Both the position numbers and the translations under genes were made by a program. A stretch of DNA of 64,000 nt. It comes from Ponticaulis koreensis DSM 19734. Lineage in GTDB: Bacteria; Pseudomonadota; Alphaproteobacteria; Caulobacterales; Hyphomonadaceae. The notes under the pieces were generated by a model. That model had not been told where the DNA came from. It saw nothing but the letters and a program-made list of their open reading frames with translations, and made no database searches. The number at the start of each line of letters is the position of its first letter. Positions within the stretch are counted from its first letter, which is position 1. This document shows, in pieces, positions 42,664 through 51,592 of the stretch. The stretch lies in contig NZ_ATVJ01000001.1 of the NCBI RefSeq assembly GCF_000420665.1, forward strand, positions 1,931,588 to 1,995,587, read 5' to 3'.

Positions 42664-43406
42664 TCAACCATCCATTCAAATTCGGAACCCGCCAGCGCAG
42701 CTTTGACTTCATCAAAGTTTTCAATGTCGTTGCGGATACCTGCGCTTGTTTTGCGTAGGGTGATTTCCTGCTGCTCAATGCCAAGCATCATGTAGGAGCA
42801 GATGATGTTGTACGCGTCGAGCGGGTTCTGCTCGATGTGTTCTTCATAGGTGAGGTGCAGCATGTCGATGCCCTTCTCCTCAAAGAAGTTCATCAGGCGC
42901 TGTTCTTCTGTTTTGGCCTTACGAAGCAGCTCGACGAGCGTGTCTGCTTTAGATGCAGAATCGTAATCGTGCAGATCCTTCAGATCGAGCGTGATCGCCT
43001 TCTTCTCCGGCTTTGGGCCATCGTCCGCTTTCACGTGATATAGCGACAGTTTTGAGGCTTTTACCGCGCTGATATAGCGACGCAGCGTGTTGTGACGCTG
43101 AAGGAAAATAAAGGTCGTGTCGCCAACTGCATGATAGTGCTCGATGACGTCTTCAATCTTCACATTCGGGTTCTTGTAGAAGTTAATCGGTTTAACTTCA
43201 TACCCGACATGGCGCTTGGGTTGAGGGAGGTTGTCGATCAGTGAAACATAGTCGCCAACCTGCCATTCAGTGGTCTTGGCGCCTTTCTGTTCCTGAAGCG
43301 TTACAATCTCTTCAAACCAGGCAATTTTGGTGTGTTTGGCAAGCATTTTGGCGATCACGGTCGAGCCGCTTCGGCCAAAATGTACCAACATAATCTTATT
43401 CGTCAC
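42657..43406 (-). CDS. Sulfotransferase family protein
   Basis: A 249-residue protein starting IMLVHFGRSGSTVIAKMLAK, a clear PAPS 5' phosphosulfate loop (GRSGST) of the Stf0/sulfotransferase fold. The middle stretch FIFLQRHNTLRRYISAVKAS is in the place of the 3' phosphate site (R..N..RRYIS). It probably sulfates a glycan or lipid head group. It has AGGAGGTTGG ahead of its ATG, one of the strongest ribosome sites here. The next gene upstream on the same strand is another sulfotransferase-like gene, 49 bases away. Confidence 0.8.
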   Translation of the reverse strand: MTNKIMLVHFGRSGSTVIAKMLAKHTKIAWFEEIVTLQEQKGAKTTEWQVGDYVSLIDNLPQPKRHVGYEVKPINFYKNPNVKIEDVIEHYHAVGDTTFIFLQRHNTLRRYISAVKASKLSLYHVKADDGPKPEKKAITLDLKDLHDYDSASKADTLVELLRKAKTEEQRLMNFFEEKGIDMLHLTYEEHIEQNPLDAYNIICSYMMLGIEQQEITLRKTSAGIRNDIENFDEVKAALAGSEFEWMVEE

Positions 43407-43455
43407 ACCAACCTCCTAATTACTTTTTTTCTTTGATTTCATTGAAAGAGTTTTG

Positions 43456-44643
43456 TCAACTCACCTTCTGCTTGCACTCCAGCATCCGGTTTTTTATGTC
43501 CGGAGACAGGCGTAAACGCTCGAACTCAGGTGTTGACTCATTCAGTGCCCTTTCAAATGACGCGTAGAAGTTGCGTGCGATATCTACATTGTTTCTGGCG
43601 AGTGCCCGCTCGCATTCTGTCAGATGTGTTTCGGCTTTCTGGCGAAGCAACACCATCCGGCTTCTTTCAAGCATATGTTCGATTAAACGACCGGTCTCTT
43701 TGGACGGGTTTATTTGATCGAAATTGCTTGCTTCCATGTGCGGCGCCCAGTCCGGCGTAAGATCGCTCGCTTTAAGCCCCTGATAGCGGGTCGCAAGCTG
43801 CGCATTGTCTTCGAAGAAGGCGGCCTGAAGTTTGGTCGCGCGATCGATGCCCAGGCGCAATGGCGTCTGCACCGGATAGGACTGGAAATACTGAATGTGA
43901 CGCGTGCGCAAATCGGGCACGGACATGACGGCCTCAATCATGGAGAGGTCAAGGCCCATGGTCAGGGAGTCTTCGGCATTCTCTATAATGTCAGACTCGA
44001 TGCTGGCTGGACCCGCATCCATGCCCTTGAGCGGGAATACATCGTTCTTGAAGGCCGAGAGGCGAATGCTGGAAATTCCGAAAACGCTCGCCCACTTCTT
44101 TACCATGCCCAGATAGTCGTAATATGGGGTAGATGGCTTCACGACGTTAAAGCTCGCGCGGGATATTGGCTGCCCGAAAAGAACCGAATTCGTGATAGCG
44201 CTGATTGCCATATCGATTTGCGGACGCAGATGAAACAACACGGTCACGTTTTCGAATAAGCCGTCGAACAATGTTTTAAGCTCGGAAATCCATTCTGGCT
44301 TGGTCAGACGAGAGTGAGCGTGTTCGCAGCTCAAGAAGAAGACGTCCGCGCCATTCTCGCGCGCTTTCATGACTTCGTTCTCAAGCTTTTCGCGGGTTTT
44401 TTCGCGAAATTTGACCTGTGCATCGGCGCTCTGAATGCCGAACATCTCCAGACTGTCATCCTTCTCAGAGAAAGGACGCGCATATGCGATCAACTTTCGA
44501 TGGTTCGCCGGGAAAAACGGAGCACCCATACTGGCGGAATACCAGAGTTTGCTCTCGGCCAGCTGGCTGCGATAATGGAACAGAACTTTCTGCCAGTTAG
44601 CGGCCCCCGTCTGTTCCGTCCCGACGTGCAATAGAAGATGCAT
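43456..44643 (-). CDS. Divergent sulfotransferase-like protein
   Basis: A 395-residue protein beginning MHLLLHVGTEQTGAANWQKV, aligned with the HIGT.KTG loops of the other two relatives in the window but with Gln for the catalytic-type Lys and Ala-Ala for Ser-Thr. LFHLRPQIDMAISAI around residue 160 replaces the usual 3' phosphate motif. It may therefore be a sulfotransferase of changed specificity or a non-catalytic homologue. The C-terminal 130 residues are alpha-helical and unassigned. The chosen ATG has AGGGG about 11 bases upstream; a longer frame starts seven codons earlier. Confidence 0.6.
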   Translation of the reverse strand: MHLLLHVGTEQTGAANWQKVLFHYRSQLAESKLWYSASMGAPFFPANHRKLIAYARPFSEKDDSLEMFGIQSADAQVKFREKTREKLENEVMKARENGADVFFLSCEHAHSRLTKPEWISELKTLFDGLFENVTVLFHLRPQIDMAISAITNSVLFGQPISRASFNVVKPSTPYYDYLGMVKKWASVFGISSIRLSAFKNDVFPLKGMDAGPASIESDIIENAEDSLTMGLDLSMIEAVMSVPDLRTRHIQYFQSYPVQTPLRLGIDRATKLQAAFFEDNAQLATRYQGLKASDLTPDWAPHMEASNFDQINPSKETGRLIEHMLERSRMVLLRQKAETHLTECERALARNNVDIARNFYASFERALNESTPEFERLRLSPDIKNRMLECKQKVS

Positions 44644-44799
44644 AACTTCAGTACCCCTGCACAATACAAAATAAGCGTTTCAGCTGAAACGCTTCCCCCA
44701 ATTTCATCAGACACTATCGGCAGTGGTGCGAGTTATCCATCGTAAATCGTGAGATTTTTTGGGGAATTGATCGCTGAGGCGACATCATTGGAAAGATTT

Positions 44800-45243
44800 T
44801 TAGCGCGGCTGTTCGCTGGCGCCTTTTCGCGCCAGTTCATCGGCTCTCTCATTACCCTCATCGCCTGCGTGTCCCTTGACCCATTTCCATTTCAAGTGAG
44901 GGTGACGGGAGGCGGCAACATCAAGTCTCTGCCATAGATCTGCGTTCTTAACCGGTTTTTTCGCGGCCGTTTTCCAGCCATTGCGTTTCCAGTTATGGAT
45001 CCACTTGTTCAGACCGTCCTTCACGTATGTAGAGTCGGTATGTAGCGTGATGTGGTAGCCATCTTTAACAGCCTCAAGCGCGACAATGGCGGCCATGAGT
45101 TCCATACGGTTATTTGTGCTTTCGGGCTCTCCGCCATAAAGCTCTTTCTTGTGTGCGCCGCTTATTAGGAGCGCGCCCCAGCCGCCGGGGCCGGGGTTTC
45201 CGGAGCAGGCTCCGTCTGTCCAGATTTCAACTGATTTAGTCAT
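44800..45243 (-). CDS. rnhA: Ribonuclease HI
   Basis: A 147-residue endonuclease that cuts the RNA strand of RNA-DNA hybrids. All catalytic carboxylates are present: Asp10 in [17 protein letters not shown], Glu48 in TNNRMEL, Asp70 in HTDSTYV and Asp135 in [12 protein letters not shown], with His125 in KGHAG. I used the ATG at TKSVEIW; a TTG-initiated frame 12 codons upstream is possible but less family-like. It ends the run of core genes after the glycan locus and lies 66 bases downstream of the histidine kinase gene on the same strand. Confidence 0.95.
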   Translation of the reverse strand: MTKSVEIWTDGACSGNPGPGGWGALLISGAHKKELYGGEPESTNNRMELMAAIVALEAVKDGYHITLHTDSTYVKDGLNKWIHNWKRNGWKTAAKKPVKNADLWQRLDVAASRHPHLKWKWVKGHAGDEGNERADELARKGASEQPR

Positions 45244-45308
45244 CACACAGGTTGAACCGAGCTTTGAGCGTAGCGTCAATTTCAGAAGTGCAGTTTCACC
45301 CAGATTTT

Positions 45309-47912
45309 TCAGGCGTCTTCGGTTTTAGCTTCTATTGTCGGGGCTGAAGTGAAGATTGTGATGAGGCTTTGCAAGTCGACAGGCTTGGTCAGCACATGAT
45401 CGAAGCCGACAGCCTTGTAATGTTCGACCTGATGGGTCATCGCGTTGGCGGTGAATGCAACATATTGGGTACCAAATCGGCCTTTCTCCTGATCGATTTG
45501 TTTCATTCTGATGAGTGCGTCGATTCCATCCATAACGGGCATCTGGATATCGAGGAAAACGAAACTGAATGGCGCCTTCTCATATGCGCTGACCGCATCC
45601 AGACCGGTCTCAACGATCAGAGGGGAGATTCCCAGACCATCCATCAGTACATCAATAACCTTGCGGTTCACAGAATGGTCTTCGGCGACCAGAACCTGAG
45701 TACTGTTCTCGAAGCTGACTGGCACTTCGGCATCGTTGATGATTTGACTATCTTCGGAAACGAGTTCAGCCGGAATGGAAAATTCGATCCGTGTTCCTGA
45801 GCCTACGGTGGAACTCGCGTAGATGCTTCCATTCATCAGTTCGACAAGTTGTCGGGAGATTGCGAGGCCTAGACCCAGCCCGCCAAAGCGGCGCGTGGAG
45901 GAACTGTCAGCCTGCATGAACGGTTCAAAAATCGTCTTCAGTTTGTCGGATGGTATGCCTTGGCCAGTATCTTCGACTGAAAACCAGAGACAAATTTTGT
46001 TATCCGCGCCGCCAGTCTTGTTCGCCCAGCATCTGACTTCGATACTACCGCTGTCTGTAAATTTCAGCGCGTTGGTGATCAGATTGTAGAGGATCTGGCG
46101 GATACGTGACGCGTCGCCGTTTACCAGAAGGTTTTCGCTGATACTCGGCACAAAGCTGAGTGAGAGTTCTTTTCTTTCGGTGCTTGCTTCGAAAAAGACT
46201 CTCGTCTCTTCGAACAACTCGCGTGGCAGAAATTCGTTGTTTTCTATGATGATCTTTTCGGACTCGATACGTGAAAGGTCCAGAATATCGTCAAGAACTG
46301 TTGTCATCAACTTGCTTGAACGCTGTATGAGCGTCACGAGCTCAGACTGGCGATCATCGAGTTCCGTTTTTTCGAGCGCACCGGCGAGGCCGATGACACC
46401 GTTCATCGGCGTTCTTACTTCATGACTCATGTTGGCGAGAAAACGCGATTTTACTTCGCTCATACGTCGAGCATCATCTCGCGCATGTATGACTTCGCGG
46501 TTCTTTCGGAGCATAAGAAAAGCGAATGCAATGGAGAGAGTCAGTAGTAGTCCGAACAGGGCGGACAACCATTGGAACAGTTTGATCGTTCGTTGCTGGA
46601 GAGTGTTCTGCAGGTTCAGCAGATTTGCGCGTTCGGTAATCCGGTCTGCTTCTTCCTGCAGATATTGCATCTGATTGGCGGCAAGCGCCTGGATTTCGTC
46701 ATCCAGTGCAACGGCCTTCGTCTGGTGGAAGGTCAGCATTGCATTATAAGCGCTTTCAATATCTCCGGAGAGCGCAAAGAGCCTTGCCTCGAGTTCCGCG
46801 ACGATGAACTGGTTTCGGTTTGTGAGTTGCGCTTCAGGAAGTGCGCTTAGCGTTTGGAAGTAGGCTTCAGCAAGTTCTTCGTTACCCGAACGAATGGCTG
46901 CATCAACAGTAGTGACAGCCCATTCGAACTGTGTGCGGTCTTTTTCCTGGAAATATGGCTCTGCCTCAATAGAGCATTCCATAGCGAGCTCATTATTACC
47001 ACGGGCAAGGTTCAAAAGTGCGCAGCTATGAAGAGCATCTCCGCGCAGATATTCGTATACGCCCGTTTCCGTGGCGGTCAGAAACGTATTGGTCAGGCGC
47101 TCAAGCTCATCAATCCGGTTATGTGAATACAGCAATGTTGCAAGATCATGTGGCGTTGAACTGACCGTGTAGGGCAGCATCAAGTCCTGAATGGTCCAAT
47201 ATTCGCGAGCAAGCAGTTCGACGATTTCTTCAGGCGAGGTATGTGCCTCGAAGACCCTGATTTCTAGTTGGGCAACATCAAACTGGACCAGCTCGGAAAC
47301 GGGGTGTCTATTCGTGAACGCCGTAATATCTCGCATGACATTTGCGGCGTCGATGTCCTGATCCAGTTGCAAAAGGAAGATAGATTGTAAGATCAGAGCC
47401 CGGACATACTCATCAGTCGTGAAGTTTCGTGCGCGCAGGAAAGCGTCGATCCGATCCAGCCCCATGTGATAGTTATTAGACGTCGACGTCTCATACCCGA
47501 TGGCGGTGAGTGTTCGAAACGATGAGGATACTTCGAGTCCTGTTTCTGCGAGAAACGCGTTCATCTCTTCTAATACGCGAGGATAATCCGAAAGGCCCAT
47601 AAAGGAATCGTGGAACACGTATTCCATGTGCCGTTCGAGAAGTTCACTCTCAGGCAGGGTCTCTTTCAGGGCTTCAAAATCATGATAGTCGCCCGGCATA
47701 AAATAGCGAGACAGAATGTCTTCGGCCAATTGAACTGCAGCGTCGGGCCAGTTTTCAGCGGTCGCCGTAGTTATGGTGTTGCGGGTTGTCTGTGGTTCAT
47801 TCTGAGCTGAAGCAGGCGCGCTTAGAAAAAGGGCGAGCGCAGAGAAAACTGCAATGCCACAGCTTGCCGTGCAGCTGAGCGAACGTGTCGAGACTTTGTT
47901 TATTTCGCCCAC
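45309..47912 (-). CDS. Hybrid histidine kinase with repeat-rich periplasmic sensor
   Basis: About 867 residues. A signal peptide ([15 protein letters not shown]) leads to a 400-residue helical periplasmic region that looks TPR-like (short paired helices with Ala/Leu spacing), then one transmembrane helix ([20 protein letters not shown]). The kinase core follows: the H box [19 protein letters not shown] (His497), N box [14 protein letters not shown]1 [12 protein letters not shown] and G2 [17 protein letters not shown] receiver domain ends the protein, with the phosphorylatable Asp788 in [13 protein letters not shown]. No Hpt domain or separate output regulator is next to it. I chose the GTG with AGGTGGA seven bases upstream; a GTG four codons earlier is possible. 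The stimulus is unknown. Confidence 0.9.
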   Translation of the reverse strand: MGEINKVSTRSLSCTASCGIAVFSALALFLSAPASAQNEPQTTRNTITTATAENWPDAAVQLAEDILSRYFMPGDYHDFEALKETLPESELLERHMEYVFHDSFMGLSDYPRVLEEMNAFLAETGLEVSSSFRTLTAIGYETSTSNNYHMGLDRIDAFLRARNFTTDEYVRALILQSIFLLQLDQDIDAANVMRDITAFTNRHPVSELVQFDVAQLEIRVFEAHTSPEEIVELLAREYWTIQDLMLPYTVSSTPHDLATLLYSHNRIDELERLTNTFLTATETGVYEYLRGDALHSCALLNLARGNNELAMECSIEAEPYFQEKDRTQFEWAVTTVDAAIRSGNEELAEAYFQTLSALPEAQLTNRNQFIVAELEARLFALSGDIESAYNAMLTFHQTKAVALDDEIQALAANQMQYLQEEADRITERANLLNLQNTLQQRTIKLFQWLSALFGLLLTLSIAFAFLMLRKNREVIHARDDARRMSEVKSRFLANMSHEVRTPMNGVIGLAGALEKTELDDRQSELVTLIQRSSKLMTTVLDDILDLSRIESEKIIIENNEFLPRELFEETRVFFEASTERKELSLSFVPSISENLLVNGDASRIRQILYNLITNALKFTDSGSIEVRCWANKTGGADNKICLWFSVEDTGQGIPSDKLKTIFEPFMQADSSSTRRFGGLGLGLAISRQLVELMNGSIYASSTVGSGTRIEFSIPAELVSEDSQIINDAEVPVSFENSTQVLVAEDHSVNRKVIDVLMDGLGISPLIVETGLDAVSAYEKAPFSFVFLDIQMPVMDGIDALIRMKQIDQEKGRFGTQYVAFTANAMTHQVEHYKAVGFDHVLTKPVDLQSLITIFTSAPTIEAKTEDA

Positions 47913-48060
47913 GCCGGCTTCCACCTATAATGCAGTTTACCTGAAGAGTGGTCAGGATTCCTGAAAAATGGGAAGCAGAAGCTGATGAATGTCAGGTTAG
48001 CGCTTTACTATTTGATGGTGTTTTGTCGTTTTTTTTTGAATATGGGCTACGTTGGCGGGA

Positions 48061-49035
48061 TTAGCTGGCGATATATCCGTAATCTTCCACGGTTCGTGCC
48101 AATCGGTGGAAACCCAGCTTTTCTGCGTACTCGACCGGATTTTTCGGGCGCACGAGCGCGTCGGCTGGCGTATCCGTCCAGTCGACGAGGCGTGTCAGGA
48201 AGAAACGCATAGCCGCGCCATGGATGAGTGCTGGAAGAGCTTTGCGTTCGGCTTCGGTGAAGCTGCGCACGCTATCATAGCCAGCCATCAAGGCTCGGCC
48301 TTTGGTCATGTTGAATTCGCCGCGCGCTTCAAAGCACCAGGCGTTGAGCGCGATCGCGACATCATAAGCCAGCATGTCAGTGCAGGCAAAATAGAAGTCG
48401 ATAACCCCGGAAAATGTATCACCGAGGAAGAACGCGTTATCCGGGAAAAGGTCTGCGTGGATAATGCCTCGTGGCAGGGTTTCAGGATCAGGCCACTGGT
48501 CGTGCAAACGATCCAGATCACCAGAAATAAGCGTGGCAAGGTTGGGAGCCAGCGTGGCGGCAACGCTCTCGCGGCCGTCATAAAGCTCATCCCATGCGTC
48601 GATGGACAGATTGTTCGGACGTCCGAGAGAGCTTGTCTGTAGCACAAGGTGCATGCGCGCCATGGCTTCGCCAATCTGGCGGCACTGGTTTGCGTCCGGC
48701 CGTCGCGGAGACATGCCCTTCAGAAAGGTGACGATGGCAGCTGGCTTATCGAGGAGTGTCTGAAGCGCCGACCTATTCTTTCCTTTGACCGGCTGAGGGC
48801 ACGGGAAGTCTGCGGCAGACAAGGCTTCCATCACACCCATGAAGAAGGGAAGATCGTCCGGGTTTACGCGCTTCTCATAGAGGGTAAGAATGAAGCGCGC
48901 CTTGGTGGTCTCAAGGAGGTAGTTGGAGTTTTCAACGCCCTCTGCAATGCCTTTAAAAGCAACCGCTTCACCGATGTCATATCGGGTCAGAAAGTCGTTC
49001 AGTGCGTCGTCATCAACTTCAGTGTATACAGCCAT
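48061..49035 (-). CDS. thrB: Homoserine kinase, ThrB2/APH-like type
   Basis: A 324-residue member of the aminoglycoside-phosphotransferase-like homoserine kinases: YTEVDDDALNDFLTRYDIGE and GVENSNYLLET at the start, then GIIHADLFPDNAFFL with the catalytic Asp and GVIDFYFACTDMLAYDVAI with the metal Asp. It phosphorylates L-homoserine for threonine synthesis; the matching thrC gene is 21 kb upstream. In several alphaproteobacteria this kinase is followed by rnhA on the same strand; here the histidine kinase gene lies between them. ATG with AAGGAAG upstream. Confidence 0.93.
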   Translation of the reverse strand: MAVYTEVDDDALNDFLTRYDIGEAVAFKGIAEGVENSNYLLETTKARFILTLYEKRVNPDDLPFFMGVMEALSAADFPCPQPVKGKNRSALQTLLDKPAAIVTFLKGMSPRRPDANQCRQIGEAMARMHLVLQTSSLGRPNNLSIDAWDELYDGRESVAATLAPNLATLISGDLDRLHDQWPDPETLPRGIIHADLFPDNAFFLGDTFSGVIDFYFACTDMLAYDVAIALNAWCFEARGEFNMTKGRALMAGYDSVRSFTEAERKALPALIHGAAMRFFLTRLVDWTDTPADALVRPKNPVEYAEKLGFHRLARTVEDYGYIAS

Positions 49036-49323
49036 GCGCTTCCTTCACATGAGAGCCCCATCGGGTCAATTGAGCAGTTGTCGCGGGTTGGTTGTATTGA
49101 ACGATAGTGGCTCACCTTTTTGTTGAGCAGGCTGCACTCATTTTGTGCATGATGATCGATAACATTCAAGAAACAGGGCTGTTGCTCCAGTTCTTGGAAC
49201 GAAATGCCAAATTGATGACTTATTTCGTTCTTAAGCGTGACCCGGTATTGCGTACGTGTCCATTTTCGGAGACGACGGGATCACATCAGCCTGGGGACAG
49301 GCATTTGAAGAATGAGGTTGATT

Positions 49324-49890
49324 ATGCATTTCAGGACACTTGGTGTTTCCATTTTGGCGCTCGGGCTTGCCGCATGCGGGGGACAGGATGAGCCAGCGCC
49401 GGTAGCTTCGACACCTGCCCCTGAAGAAGTCGTTGAGACGCCTTCTAATCCGCAGAATATGAGCTGGGAAGGTGCTGCACTCGTTGGCGCGCTTAGCGCA
49501 ACTGAGCAGGTCACGGTAACGCCGGGTGCTGCAGCAGTTACGCTGGTAAACACAAATATCGGCGGTATGAGCTCTGGCGGAGAAACGTCTGGCGCATCCA
49601 TTGAATACACTGGGCCAACGCTCGGCAGCCTCGACGGTCAGACGGTTACAGTTAGTTTTTCAGCGCGCGCGTCAGGCGGTCAGGCGAACCGCGTCGCGGT
49701 CGCTTATTCTACGAATGCTGCAGGCAATAGCGGGTGGGAACGCTTTGATCTGACGTCTGAATTCGCAGAGTATTCTTTCGACTACACCATTCCGGACATC
49801 GTTGATCCGGCGTCAGACTTTGTCGGCTTCTGGCCAGCTGGCGACACAGTGGTCGAACTGGAGTCTGTCTCTGTGGCGGTAGCTGAATAA
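49324..49890 (+). CDS. Lipoprotein with beta-sandwich domain
   Basis: A 188-residue protein with a lipoprotein signal (SILALGLAAC, lipid Cys18), a Pro/Glu/Thr linker and a beta-rich C-terminal half. SLDGQTVTVSFSARASGGQ, ANRVAVAYSTNAAGNSGW and FVGFWPAGDTVVELESVSVA resemble a carbohydrate-binding galactose-binding-like sandwich, but this is a visual match only. GAGG lies six bases before the ATG. It is a single gene with its own terminator, in about 290 bases of gene-free sequence after thrB. Function unknown. Confidence 0.75.
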   Translation: MHFRTLGVSILALGLAACGGQDEPAPVASTPAPEEVVETPSNPQNMSWEGAALVGALSATEQVTVTPGAAAVTLVNTNIGGMSSGGETSGASIEYTGPTLGSLDGQTVTVSFSARASGGQANRVAVAYSTNAAGNSGWERFDLTSEFAEYSFDYTIPDIVDPASDFVGFWPAGDTVVELESVSVAVAE

Positions 49891-49911
49891 GTTTGGTGAA
49901 AGCTAAAAACG

Positions 49912-49941
49912 AAGGCGGTGCTGAAGAACGCCGCCTTTTTT
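49912..49941. terminator. Terminator shared by lipoprotein and ispH
   Basis: A stem AAGGCGGTG / CGCCGCCTT (one G-T pair, eight-base loop) followed by six T on the plus strand, and bordered by the ispH stop on the other. Confidence 0.85.
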
Positions 49942-49944
49942 GTA

Positions 49945-50883
49945 TCAGATTGCTAGTATTCGTGGGAGTTTGAAGGTCACGTGCTCATCTGTGACGCGGA
50001 TTTCTTCCATCGAGACGTCGAACCTTTCGCGGCAGGCATCGATCAAATCGTCGACGAGGATTTCAGGTGCGCTGGCGCCCGCTGTGATGCCGAGCGTTGA
50101 GACGCCCTCAAGCCAGCACCAGTCTACGAAATCGACCGATGCGATGAGGCGCGCGGCCTTTGCGCCTGAACGTAGCGCCACATCTACAAGTCGTTTCGAG
50201 TTCGAAGAGTTTTCCGCGCCGATGACCAGCACCAGATCAGCGCCTTCAGCCATGGCTTTTACTGCTTCCTGACGATTGGTCGTTGCATAACATATGTCTT
50301 CTTTATGCGGTGCTGAAATGGACGGGAAACGGCGCTGTAGTACGCCGATAACTTCGGCCGTGTCATCTACTGAGAGCGTGGTCTGTGTAACAAACGCCAG
50401 ATTGTCCGGATTTTCGACGCTGATCGTCTCAGCGTCTTGTGGCGTTTCAATCAGACGAATCGTTCCGTCAGGCAGCTGGCCCATTGTGCCGACGACTTCG
50501 GGGTGGCCAGCATGGCCGATCAGAAGAATGTCACGGCCGGCATCAGCATGTTTCTGAGCTTCAACGTGAACTTTAGAGACGAGCGGACAGGTCGCATCGA
50601 CGTAAATCATCTCGCGAGACGCGGCCTCAGCGGGTACGGATTTTGGCACGCCATGGGCAGAAAAAATGACCGGACGGTCGTCAGGGCACTCATGCAGTTC
50701 TTCTACAAACACCGCGCCTTTGGCCTTCAGGCCTTCGACAACATGGGCGTTGTGAACGATTTCGTGGCGCACATAAACGGGTGGTCCCCATTTAGTCAGC
50801 GCCTCTTCGACGATCTGAATGGCACGGTCTACGCCGGCGCAGAATCCACGCGGGGCAGAGAGGCGGATCGTCAGTGACTGCAT
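49945..50883 (-). CDS. ispH: 4-hydroxy-3-methylbut-2-enyl diphosphate reductase
   Basis: A 312-residue [4Fe-4S] enzyme that makes IPP and DMAPP in the last step of the MEP isoprenoid pathway. The first cluster Cys is in [14 protein letters not shown] (Cys15), the second in [12 protein letters not shown], the third in [13 protein letters not shown]; the motifs HNAHVVEGL and [14 protein letters not shown] are also present. It is divergent from a lipoprotein gene. Confidence 0.96.
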   Translation of the reverse strand: MQSLTIRLSAPRGFCAGVDRAIQIVEEALTKWGPPVYVRHEIVHNAHVVEGLKAKGAVFVEELHECPDDRPVIFSAHGVPKSVPAEAASREMIYVDATCPLVSKVHVEAQKHADAGRDILLIGHAGHPEVVGTMGQLPDGTIRLIETPQDAETISVENPDNLAFVTQTTLSVDDTAEVIGVLQRRFPSISAPHKEDICYATTNRQEAVKAMAEGADLVLVIGAENSSNSKRLVDVALRSGAKAARLIASVDFVDWCWLEGVSTLGITAGASAPEILVDDLIDACRERFDVSMEEIRVTDEHVTFKLPRILAI

Positions 50884-51001
50884 GTTTTCTTATTACCTCT
50901 TGTTCACACGGCACAATGCGCCGTTGCCAGTTCGGGTTTGCACCGTTATCACGCTCTAACAGATGGTGTCCTTACAGAAAACGGCCAAGGAGTTGTTTCA
51001 C

Positions 51002-51559
51002 GTGCGTCTTTTAGTGTCTTCTACCCTTGCCGGGTCCGCTTTGCTTCTTTCAGCCTGTTCCACTTTGGATGGCCTGGACACCCGCACGAACCAGGGGCCA
51101 TGCCCTGCTGCCGGTTCTGTGTATGAGGCGCAGCGTGTGGTCGAATTCAACGGTGAAGGTGATCAATACTATGACATCGAGTATACCGGCGAAATTAACG
51201 GTGTGCGACTGTTCTGCCGTTATGTAGAGGACAATCCGATCGAAGCACAGATCGAGATCGATTTTGCATTCGGTCGCGGAGAAGCTGCGACGGCAAACCA
51301 GCACACATTCAACTATTTCGTAGCTGTGACGCGTACAAACCGCGCGGTGATCGAAAAGCAGGTCTTCCCTGTGAATGTTGAATTCCGTAATGGTCGTCAG
51401 GTTGTGACAATGGAAGAGACTGTAGGTCGCATCGTGATCCCGCGCGCTGATTCTTCAATCTCCGGCGCGAACTTTGAAATTCTTGTGGGCTTTGAGCTGA
51501 CCGATGAACAACGCACGTTCAACGAAACCGGTCGTCGCTTCCTGCTCCAGACACAATAA
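51002..51559 (+). CDS. Hypothetical lipoprotein
   Basis: A 185-residue protein starting at GTG (AAGGAG upstream) with a lipobox LLLSAC (Cys19). The body is beta-rich, with AQRVVEFNGEGDQYYDIEY, VEDNPIEAQIEIDFAFGRGE, FNYFVAVTRTNRAVIEKQVF and SISGANFEILVGFELTDEQR. I recognise no family. Its gene lies 33 bases upstream of argS on the same strand, as is common for small alphaproteobacterial lipoproteins. It is probably an outer-membrane-anchored protein. Confidence 0.78.
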   Translation: MRLLVSSTLAGSALLLSACSTLDGLDTRTNQGPCPAAGSVYEAQRVVEFNGEGDQYYDIEYTGEINGVRLFCRYVEDNPIEAQIEIDFAFGRGEAATANQHTFNYFVAVTRTNRAVIEKQVFPVNVEFRNGRQVVTMEETVGRIVIPRADSSISGANFEILVGFELTDEQRTFNETGRRFLLQTQ

Positions 51560-51592
51560 CCAGTACAGTTCAGTAAATAAGGAAATCCGGTC

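Noticed and set aside
30192..44643. Possibility that the glycan locus is a prophage or transposon insert
   Set aside because: No integrase, transposase, terminal repeats or tRNA target were seen at its borders.
49107..49391. 94-codon frame between thrB and the lipoprotein gene
   Set aside because: It overlaps the signal peptide of the lipoprotein in another frame and has no plausible ribosome site or composition.
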